A stretch of DNA of 6,197 nucleotides from contig CAMLNB010000209.1 in assembly GCA_946481205.1 (NCBI GenBank), forward strand, positions 1-6,197. Direction: 5' to 3'. Shown here one piece after another: positions 1 to 5,093 of the stretch (positions are counted from its first letter, which is position 1; the number at the start of each line of letters is the position of its first letter). Both the position numbers and the translations under genes were made by a program. The notes beneath the pieces are model-generated. The model was not told where the DNA came from. It did not search any database and saw nothing but the letters and a program-made list of their open reading frames with translations. The stretch is from an uncultured Kangiella sp. (lineage in GTDB: Bacteria > Pseudomonadota > Gammaproteobacteria > Enterobacterales > DSM-103792).

Positions 1-48
1 GTGGACTCACGAGCTGACGAACGCCGGTACATGGGCGAAGCGGAATCA

Positions 49-67
49 AGCAAAGCACTGCTTTGCT
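49..67. repeat. 7-bp inverted repeat (hairpin 1 of the palindrome cluster)
   Basis: AGCAAAG at 49-55 is perfectly complementary to CTTTGCT at 61-67 around a 5-base loop. It lies immediately before the GC-rich stem at 77-98, and both probably belong to one composite palindromic element. Confidence 0.5.
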
Positions 68-76
68 CCGTTGAGC

Positions 77-98
77 GGGCGCACAAGGATGTGCGCCC
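77..98. repeat. 8-bp GC-rich inverted repeat with AAGGAT loop
   Basis: GGGCGCAC (77-84) and GTGCGCCC (91-98) form a perfect stem around AAGGAT. The shape, a GC-rich stem with an AGGAT-containing centre, recalls dispersed intergenic palindromes of gammaproteobacteria. That likeness is from memory and has not been checked. No T tract follows on either strand, so it is not a standard intrinsic terminator. Confidence 0.6.
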
Positions 99-104
99 TG
101 GCCT

Positions 105-128
105 TGCTGCGTAGCAGGATGCGAAGCA
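105..128. repeat. Imperfect inverted repeat with AGGATG in its loop
   Basis: TGCTGCG (105-111) and CGAAGCA (122-128) pair at six of seven positions around a 10-base loop that again contains AGGATG (116-121). With the stem at 77-98 it makes two successive hairpins sharing the same loop word, which supports one repeated element type. Confidence 0.4.
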
Positions 129-140
129 GAAAGTGCAGGC

Positions 141-152
141 TGGCAGCTGCCA
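141..152. repeat. 12-bp perfect palindrome
   Basis: TGGCAGCTGCCA is a perfect uninterrupted palindrome. It is followed at once by CAGGGATG (153-160), a close variant of the AGGATG word in the two hairpins to its left. It could be a protein-binding site or a degraded further copy of the palindromic element. Confidence 0.4.
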
Positions 153-194
153 CAGGGATGCCTACAATCACGAAGTCTTTTTCCAACGAATAGC

Positions 195-231
195 AGCATG
201 TCATGCTTCAGCGCCCCACCAACGCGCTGAA
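195..231. repeat. Two abutting inverted repeats downstream of the kinase-like gene
   Basis: AGCATG/CATGCT (195-200 and 202-207) surround a single central base. They abut TTCAGCGC/GCGCTGAA (207-214 and 224-231), an 8-bp stem with a 9-base loop. The larger stem begins 41 bases past the stop codon of the minus-strand gene, a reasonable place for a 3'-end structure, but no U tract follows. It may protect or end the transcript, or simply belong to the palindrome cluster. Confidence 0.4.
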
Positions 232-272
232 TCAACAACACTCCGAAGCTTGCATCTCCGCAAACCAACCGC

Positions 273-1646
273 TCACCCCACCTGCAAACTCAAGCGCATA
301 TCCGGCAAGCTGAAATAAACACAGGACCCGGCATCACGATGGCGCTCGGTCCAGGTGCGGCCGCCGTGCAAATGCAGAATTTTTGTACATAGCGCCAGAC
401 TGATGCCGGCGTCACTCACGTCAGTCTGACCGTTGTCGCACACCTCGATCGCCAATTGATGCTGGTTCTGTGGATCGCGAACCGTGGTCACGGTCAGCTG
501 CGGCGCATTGACCTTGGCCACATTGCTGAGCGCTTGATCGAGCAGCAGCTGCAGCAACTGACCCAGTAGCGCGCGATCGCCATACACCAGCGGCAAGGGT
601 TGCAGTGTCAGCCGGATGCGCTGACGCTCGGCCAAGGGGTAGCGCGCCAAGGTTTCCTCCAACAGCACCGATAGCGAGATTTCTTCCGGTCGCAGCTGAT
701 TGCGTTCCAGGCGCGACAGCGCCAGCAGATCATTGAGGACAGCGTTCATCCGATCCATCGTCCGGGTCGCCCGCTCAACCAGTGGTAGCCAGTTTGCCGG
801 CGCCGAGCTTTGTTCACGCAATTCGCTGAGATAGCCGCTCAAATGATCGGCCGGCGCTTGCAAGCCCCGCGCAACCGCCGCATGCACCGAATCCAGCTCC
901 TGCTCGACCACTTGCAACGCCTGCGTGCGCTCTGCCACTTGCTGGCTCAGTGCTTGATTGAATTCCTGCAATTGCTGCTGCGCCGCCGCCAGCTCGGCAA
1001 TACGGCGGCGCTGGCGGTATTGCAGGAACAGCAGCGACAACGCAACCAAGGTCAATGCCAAGGTCAGCAGCAAACTGCCGCTGAACACCCGATCCAACTG
1101 ACGGGTGCGCGCGGCAATTTCATCGCGATTGACGGCAGCGACATCGAGCTGCAACGTGATCAACTCTGCCAGCGCAGCAGTCAGAGGATCGATGCGTTGG
1201 TACAACTCGCCATCGAACTGTGCAAGCTTGCCAGTCAGCGGGTTCTCAAGCGTGGCCACCGCTTGCTGCAATTCAGCAATGGCGACATCGGCGGGAATTT
1301 TCAGGCGCCGGGCTTCAGCCACCAGTTGCCGCTCTTTCACCGTCAGTTCAGTCGCCAGATAGGCATGCCAGTACTGATCGATATGCGAGGGCAAGGTGCT
1401 CAGTTCGCGCTGCACGGCGGCTTTGTCGAGCAGACCGGCATCGGCCTTGTTGACGACATCGATCAGCCGCACCGCATAGCCGTCGCTGATCTGTTTGAGC
1501 TGAATCAGTGGCAGCAAGCGGTCATCATGCAGCGTCCGCACCCTGTCCGCGATCTGGCCCAGCTGGAACTGGCTGAACAGCAGCACTGCGACAAACAGCG
1601 CGGTAATCGCTGCCGCAACGGCGGCCCATCGTCCCGAACTCAGCAT
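273..1646 (-). CDS. Degenerate two-TM sensor histidine kinase (probable pseudokinase)
   Basis: This is a 457-residue inner-membrane sensor with histidine-kinase architecture. TM1 is at about 7-27. A helical periplasmic region (28-188) resembles the 4HB chemoreceptor-type sensor, including the typical LPLIQLKQISDGYAVRLIDV stretch (45-64). TM2 is at about 190-209, followed by a coiled coil (215-255), a DHp-like helix pair (about 252-318) and a CA/ATPase-like domain (about 322-450). The start is backed by GAGGG 8 bases and AAGGA 2 bases upstream. The catalytic motifs are eroded. In the H-box equivalent (VARGLQAP, 258-265) the histidine position is Arg260. The N-box reads LLDQAL with Gln371 for Asn. 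G1 keeps DNG (404-406) but lacks the second Gly, and G2 reads GISLAL (Ser416). Only seven residues (407-413) separate G1 from G2, so the ATP lid is missing. The frame is intact, which argues for a retained non-catalytic or ligand-relay role. No response regulator lies beside it here. Confidence 0.85.
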   Translation of the reverse strand: MLSSGRWAAVAAAITALFVAVLLFSQFQLGQIADRVRTLHDDRLLPLIQLKQISDGYAVRLIDVVNKADAGLLDKAAVQRELSTLPSHIDQYWHAYLATELTVKERQLVAEARRLKIPADVAIAELQQAVATLENPLTGKLAQFDGELYQRIDPLTAALAELITLQLDVAAVNRDEIAARTRQLDRVFSGSLLLTLALTLVALSLLFLQYRQRRRIAELAAAQQQLQEFNQALSQQVAERTQALQVVEQELDSVHAAVARGLQAPADHLSGYLSELREQSSAPANWLPLVERATRTMDRMNAVLNDLLALSRLERNQLRPEEISLSVLLEETLARYPLAERQRIRLTLQPLPLVYGDRALLGQLLQLLLDQALSNVAKVNAPQLTVTTVRDPQNQHQLAIEVCDNGQTDVSDAGISLALCTKILHLHGGRTWTERHRDAGSCVYFSLPDMRLSLQVG

Positions 1647-1811
1647 CGTCCTTGCCCTCGCCTGCTGCTATCGGCTGCACCCGTGTCCCTGTCCCAGGGC
1701 CATCGAGCGGCCTGTTCTGTACCGAACATAGTGACAAATTCCGGATCGGTCGGAAACACGCGTTCTGTGCGATTTTGTCGGGCCAATCAGCCGGCCACTG
1801 CATCCCGCCGC

Positions 1812-1828
1812 CTGCTGCTGTGCAGCAG
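1812..1828. repeat. 7-bp hairpin in the leader of the hydroxylase gene
   Basis: CTGCTGC (1812-1818) and GCAGCAG (1822-1828) form a perfect stem with a TGT loop, about 100 bases before the hydroxylase start codon. No T tract follows, so it is a leader structure or operator at most. Confidence 0.35.
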
Positions 1829-1913
1829 AATAGTCCGGACGGATGCGTGAAAAGTCCGGGTGTCGGGCAGCGGCCGCAGGCAGGCTGTCAGCATCTGCGC
1901 AATCCGTTTCGCC

Positions 1914-1918
1914 GGGAG
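1914..1918 (+). promoter_or_regulatory. Ribosome binding site deciding the hydroxylase start
   Basis: GGGAG lies 6 bases before the ATG at 1925. It is the reason for choosing this start over the in-frame ATG at 1652, which would add 91 residues of unremarkable sequence. Confidence 0.75.
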
Positions 1919-1924
1919 AACACA

Positions 1925-2959
1925 ATGGCCGCCGCTGCGTCTCAAGCCACCAATGTCGTCATGGTCGATGACGAATGGCGACGCTGGATCGCCGAGAACC
2001 TGATGCTCGACAACACCCCGGAGAGCATTTTCTACACGCTGACCGCGCACGGCATGCCGGCGATGATTGCCGAAGCCGAACTGAACAAAGCGCTGTCGAG
2101 CCCGTATCTGCACGGCGCCCACCGGTTACGCAGCCGCTTGGCCAAGCACGACTGGGTGCACGATATCCGGCGCAAACTCAATCGCCTGCATCCGCAAGGC
2201 CACGAGATTGAGCGCCGGCATCGGCTCACCGCTGATGAATTTCTGCGCGACTACTACTGCGCCAACCGGGCCGTGATCATCACCGGCATGATGGAAGACT
2301 GGCCGGCTCTGCAGAAATGGAACTTCGATTATTTTCGTCAGCGCTGCGGTGAACGCGAAGTGGAAGTGCAGTTCGGCCGCAACAGCGACAACAACTACGA
2401 AATCAATCAGCCGAAGCTGAAGCGGGTGATGAAGTTCGGTGCGTATGTTGATCTGATCGAACAGAGCGGCGTCACCAACGATTACTACATGACCGCCAAC
2501 AATAATTCGCAGAACAAACAAGCGCTGGCAGAACTGTGGCAGGACATTGTGCAAGTGCCCGAGTATCTCGACGGCAGCTCGCCCGACAACGGCTTTTTCT
2601 GGTTTGGTCCGGCCGGCACCCGCACACCGTTCCATCATGACCTGACCAATAATTTCATGGCGCAGGTGATCGGCCGCAAGCGCGTGCGCATCATGCCGGC
2701 CTGCGAACTGCCCTACGTCTACAACCAAACCCACTGTTACAGTCTGGTGGATGGCGGCAATATCAATCTTGAACAATTTCCACTGATGCAACAGGCGCAA
2801 GTATTGGATTGCATACTGAACCCCGGCGAAATCCTGTTCCTGCCGGTCGGTTGCTGGCATTACGTCGAAGGTCTGGATGTCTCGGTGACGGTGTCGTTCA
2901 TCAATTTCCGCTGGGACAATGATTTCAGCAGTTTCTATCACACCTTCCACGAGGTCTGA
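1925..2959 (+). CDS. JmjC/cupin-8 Fe(II)/2-oxoglutarate-dependent hydroxylase
   Basis: This 344-residue cytoplasmic protein has a helical N-terminal module (about 12-90) and a double-stranded beta-helix oxygenase core (about 100-330). The core resembles the FIH-like cupin-8 group, whose members hydroxylate protein or peptide side chains (and in some cases other substrates) using Fe(II), O2 and 2-oxoglutarate. The facial triad is visible as His237 and Asp239 in TPFHHD and His312 in GCWHYVEG. Thr234 and Lys252 (GRKRV) sit where FIH has its 2-oxoglutarate-binding Thr and Lys. Typical flanking blocks are present: VIITG with EDWPA (117-128), FFWFGPAGT (224-232) and NPGEILFLPVG (299-309). All catalytic residues are intact, so it should be active. 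The N-terminal helical module looks like one I associate with other bacterial 2OG oxygenases. The substrate is not predictable from sequence. The Sel1-like gene follows after 6 bases and is probably co-transcribed. Confidence 0.88.
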   Translation: MAAAASQATNVVMVDDEWRRWIAENLMLDNTPESIFYTLTAHGMPAMIAEAELNKALSSPYLHGAHRLRSRLAKHDWVHDIRRKLNRLHPQGHEIERRHRLTADEFLRDYYCANRAVIITGMMEDWPALQKWNFDYFRQRCGEREVEVQFGRNSDNNYEINQPKLKRVMKFGAYVDLIEQSGVTNDYYMTANNNSQNKQALAELWQDIVQVPEYLDGSSPDNGFFWFGPAGTRTPFHHDLTNNFMAQVIGRKRVRIMPACELPYVYNQTHCYSLVDGGNINLEQFPLMQQAQVLDCILNPGEILFLPVGCWHYVEGLDVSVTVSFINFRWDNDFSSFYHTFHEV

Positions 2960-2965
2960 ACGACA

Positions 2966-3928
2966 TTGCCGCAGATGAAATCGCCTGCTGCCGGTCACGC
3001 AACCAAGCCTGGAGTTTCCAGCCTGCTGCTATTACTAGCAGTGCTGATCGTGGTCGGCATTCTGCTGTTTCCTGTGCGTCAGGAACCGAGTAACTCCTTG
3101 CCGTCGCTGAAGCCGGCCGTTGAGCAAATGACAACGACGGTTGCGCCGGAAAGCGTGCCAGTTCATGTGGCGAAAAAGAACGGCTTAGCCGCAGAGCCCT
3201 CTTGGCAGACAAAACAGACATCGACTGATGTCTGCGATCAGGATCCAGGCACTCGTACACTGCAGCAGTACCGAAAATTCTCGGCCCAGGACTGGCGCAG
3301 CCTGAATCAATGGCAGCAAGAGCGCGGGTTGTCGCAAACCCGTTTGCGTGCGGATCAGGAATTGATGCAGGAACCGTCGCCCTATTTGCAGTATGACCCC
3401 GGCAGTCTGCAAAGCCTTGCCAACAGCGGTGACGCCGATGCGCAGTATTGGCTGGCAATGAAGTACCGAGAGCTTGCAATCGCTCAGGTACCTAGCGGGA
3501 ACGGAAACGACACCGAAGATGCCCAGCTGGTGATTGCACGCTTGCTGCAGCAGGCGGCGCAAGCGGGCCATGTTCAAGCGATGCTGGCGATCAGCCAGCG
3601 CTATCACGAACAATTGCCAACAAGTCAACCGGAGCAGGCTTTTCCGGATCTGCAGATCAAAGCACGTGCCTGGACTCATGTTGCTGCCTGGCGACTCGGG
3701 CAACTCGCCGATACCGGCTCGGCGTTACCGGTAGAGTTGGAGGCGCAGGCGGCGCAGCTGGCCAGCCAGTTGATCAGTGATATGCAGCAGCAACGTCAAC
3801 AAGAAGGCTTGCCGCCATTCAGCAATGTTGTACCGGATGCGGTGATTGGCTTGCTACAAGCTGGCAGCGCAGAACAATGCCGCCACCTCACGCAGCCTCG
3901 TTTAGCGCTTGGCCAACTCGCGGATTGA
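2966..3928 (+). CDS. Membrane-anchored protein with Sel1-like repeats
   Basis: This 320-residue protein has one N-terminal transmembrane segment (about 18-35, Leu/Val-rich) and no obvious cleavage site, so most of it probably lies in the periplasm. A low-complexity linker (about 38-100) precedes a helical region with Sel1/TPR-type units near 146-171 (LANSGDADAQYWLAMKY), 190-213 (LLQQAAQAGHVQAMLAIS) and a weaker one near 232-250 (KARAWTHVAAWRLGQ). Such repeats are protein-interaction scaffolds, and no catalytic motif is seen. Cys90 and Cys305 are its only cysteines and could form a disulphide. The start is uncertain: TTG at 2966 has GAGG 11 bases upstream, while ATG at 2975 (317 residues) has that motif 20 bases away and none closer. 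It follows the hydroxylase gene by 6 bases, implying translational coupling. A functional link to the hydroxylase (partner or substrate) is only inferred. The protein is not recognised as a named family. Confidence 0.75.
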   Translation: MPQMKSPAAGHATKPGVSSLLLLLAVLIVVGILLFPVRQEPSNSLPSLKPAVEQMTTTVAPESVPVHVAKKNGLAAEPSWQTKQTSTDVCDQDPGTRTLQQYRKFSAQDWRSLNQWQQERGLSQTRLRADQELMQEPSPYLQYDPGSLQSLANSGDADAQYWLAMKYRELAIAQVPSGNGNDTEDAQLVIARLLQQAAQAGHVQAMLAISQRYHEQLPTSQPEQAFPDLQIKARAWTHVAAWRLGQLADTGSALPVELEAQAAQLASQLISDMQQQRQQEGLPPFSNVVPDAVIGLLQAGSAEQCRHLTQPRLALGQLAD

Positions 3929-5008
3929 CGGCATTTCGGTTAGCGTCTGCGGCTCGGTAAAGATGCGCCAACGACTCGCTGGCACGCCAGCAAAGGTCTT
4001 GGCGTAGCGCGGTGCGTCGTTCGTTTCCTGGGTCACATTGCGAATGAAAATGGCCTGTACTTGTTCAGGATAGGCACGGGCAATTTCGGCATAGATTTCC
4101 GGATCGGCTTCGCCGGAATCGCCAATCAAGACAAACTGCCGGTTCGGAAACCGTTGCAGCAGCTCGTGCAGAACCGCCAGCTTGTGTTGCTGCGAGCTAT
4201 CGCCGGCACCAAACAGCTCCTCGCCGACATCGATATGGCGCAGATGGACGCTGCCGAGCGGAAACTGCTGCTCGTTTAGAAAGGCGGCCAGCGCCGGATA
4301 CAGCTGATGCGGACTGCTGGACAGATAGTGAAAACGCAAGGATTCGCCCTGCGCCGCGTACTGCTGATAGAGCGCGCTCATGCCGGCCACAGCCTTGAAT
4401 GCCCGCAGAAAGGTGTTCTTCAACAGCTCATCGCGATTCAGGACATTGCTATCCTTGATGGTGTCGTCGATATCCGAGACAACAGAGACCCCTGTGGCGG
4501 GTATCGCAACCAGCTCGCCATGAAATTCGCGGGCATCGCCGCTCGGTAACACGGCATGAAACCGAATCAGCGGCTGTTGAGGATCGTTGCCGTGCAAACT
4601 TAGCTCCGACCATTTGCCGAGCATGAGCTCGGCTTCGGCCATGCCATCCGAATTGGTTTCCGGCAGCACAAACTCCTGATTGGTCGGCAGACGCACGCGA
4701 ATCGGCTTGCCACGCTCCGAATCAAACCGGAACAATTGTGTTCGCTGCTCGAAGTTGAGCCGTTCGGCCGGGGTTGCCTGATCCAGATCCAGGCCGGTAA
4801 ACCAGCGCAACGCCGTTTTGGCGCCCGGTCGGCGCTCCTGTTCGTACACCCAGGCGCGGACCACCGCGCTGACTTCGCCTTCGGCATCGATGCCGGCATA
4901 ACCGCGAACGAACTGGATGTGCTCGTCGGTTTTCAGTTCATCTGCGCTCAGTGGCAAGGACACACTGGCCAGTGCACTGAGCAATGCCGACAGCGGTTTC
5001 AGTTTCAT
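3902..5008 (-). CDS. Secreted App1-family (DUF2183) HAD-type phosphatase
   Basis: This 368-residue protein resembles the catalytic domain of yeast App1, a Mg2+-dependent phosphatidate phosphatase of the HAD-like class. A signal peptide is evident (residues 1-22: MKLK, hydrophobic LSALLSALASVSLPL, then SA-DE), so the product acts outside the cytoplasm. Residues 23-170 are a less conserved N-terminal region. The catalytic domain covers about 172-345, with motif I SDIDDTIKDS (nucleophile Asp179, acid Asp181), motif II HYLSSSP (227-233), Lys276 as a candidate motif III lysine, and motif IV LIGDSGEADPEIY (294-306). All expected residues are present. The start is ATG at 5008, with AGGAAG 6 bases upstream. 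An in-frame upstream ATG at 5107 would add 33 residues encoded by the hairpin region and bury the signal peptide, so I reject it. Its 3' end overlaps that of the convergent Sel1-like gene by 27 bases. The true lipid or phosphoester substrate is unknown. Confidence 0.87.
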   Translation of the reverse strand: MKLKPLSALLSALASVSLPLSADELKTDEHIQFVRGYAGIDAEGEVSAVVRAWVYEQERRPGAKTALRWFTGLDLDQATPAERLNFEQRTQLFRFDSERGKPIRVRLPTNQEFVLPETNSDGMAEAELMLGKWSELSLHGNDPQQPLIRFHAVLPSGDAREFHGELVAIPATGVSVVSDIDDTIKDSNVLNRDELLKNTFLRAFKAVAGMSALYQQYAAQGESLRFHYLSSSPHQLYPALAAFLNEQQFPLGSVHLRHIDVGEELFGAGDSSQQHKLAVLHELLQRFPNRQFVLIGDSGEADPEIYAEIARAYPEQVQAIFIRNVTQETNDAPRYAKTFAGVPASRWRIFTEPQTLTEMPSIRELAKR

Positions 5009-5014
5009 GGCGAG

Positions 5015-5020
5015 CTTCCT
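5015..5020 (-). promoter_or_regulatory. Ribosome binding site of the phosphatase gene
   Basis: On the minus strand AGGAAG stands 6 bases before the ATG at 5008 and fixes that start. Its first three bases are the end of the 13-base repeat unit 5018-5030, so a structure involving that repeat could hide it. Confidence 0.75.
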
Positions 5021-5044
5021 GAACAGACAAGCCTGAATAGACAA
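5018..5044. repeat. Tandem 13-base direct repeat in the phosphatase leader
   Basis: CCTGAACAGACAA (5018-5030) and CCTGAATAGACAA (5032-5044) are 12/13 identical with a 14-base period. A third, inverted copy (5063-5075) forms the other arm of the adjacent long hairpin. The copy nearest the gene overlaps the ribosome binding site. Confidence 0.7.
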
Positions 5045-5075
5045 CGGAGCCTGCGGGCTCCGTTGTCTATTCAGG
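5032..5075 (-). terminator. Perfect 20-bp inverted repeat: probable terminator of the chitinase gene
   Basis: The arms 5032-5051 and 5056-5075 are perfectly complementary around a 4-base loop (TGCG on plus). It starts 18 bases past the chitinase stop codon and ends 23 bases before the phosphatase ATG. Length and position fit a 3'-end stem-loop, but neither side carries a T tract, so classic intrinsic termination is not assured. It may instead stabilise the upstream mRNA or act as a leader structure of the phosphatase gene. Orientation is assigned from the flanking genes. Confidence 0.6.
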
Positions 5076-5093
5076 AGGCAGTCCGTGCTCAGG

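Larger units (their letters stand above)
1..272. other. Non-coding stretch at left edge, rich in palindromes
   Basis: No convincing gene is seen here. One plus-strand frame is open from the window edge to a TAG at 112-114 (37 codons, ending in the residues VRPGLAA), so it could be the tail of a gene that begins outside. However, hairpins cover more than half of it and there is no recognisable domain. The rest holds several short inverted repeats, listed separately, that together look like a cluster of dispersed palindromic elements downstream of the kinase-like gene. No T-rich tract follows any of the stems in the minus direction, so I do not call a terminator for that gene. Confidence 0.5.
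1647..1924. promoter_or_regulatory. Divergent intergenic region between kinase-like and hydroxylase genes
   Basis: These 278 bases must hold the promoters of both flanking genes, but I find no strong -35/-10 pair on either strand. TATGTT on the minus strand (complement of 1726-1731) is a weak -10 candidate for the kinase-like gene. Candidate regulatory structures are the dyad TGTTC-N6-GAACA (1713-1728), a 7-bp hairpin CTGCTGC/GCAGCAG (1812-1828) and two AGTCCGG words starting 21 bases apart (1832 and 1853). The hydroxylase reading frame stays open back to an ATG at 1652, but that extension resembles no protein family and has no ribosome binding site of its own that I can identify. Confidence 0.4.

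Noticed and set aside
45..110. Integron attC site
   Set aside because: There are hairpins, but I do not find paired GTTRRRY/RYYYAAC core sites at the ends, nor an integrase or cassette array in the window.
1..114. Tail of a plus-strand gene entering from the left edge
   Set aside because: The frame is open for 37 codons to a TAG, but much of it is hairpin sequence and nothing in the translation is recognisable. It cannot be judged without upstream sequence.
133..318. Plus-strand 61-codon frame starting with GTG
   Set aside because: It overlaps the end of the kinase-like gene on the other strand, lies partly in the palindrome cluster, and shows no ribosome binding site or protein-like pattern.
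810..1850. Long plus-strand frame (346 codons) opposite the kinase-like gene
   Set aside because: It is a mirror of a real gene: the translation is Gln/Arg/Leu-rich with no domain, and the minus-strand product has clear sensor-kinase features.
1652..1924. 91-residue N-terminal extension of the hydroxylase from the ATG at 1652
   Set aside because: It has no recognisable fold or ribosome binding site of its own, its composition is unlike the rest, and the ATG at 1925 has a well-placed GGGAG. The extension would also overlap the leader of the divergent gene.
1829..1924. Riboswitch (for example c-di-GMP type) in the hydroxylase leader
   Set aside because: No conserved riboswitch core was recognised. 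Only a short palindrome and direct repeats are present.
2126..2998. Long minus-strand frame (290 codons) opposite the hydroxylase
   Set aside because: It is antisense to a gene with an intact iron-binding triad. Its translation is rich in His, Val and Ile without motifs, as expected for a shadow frame.
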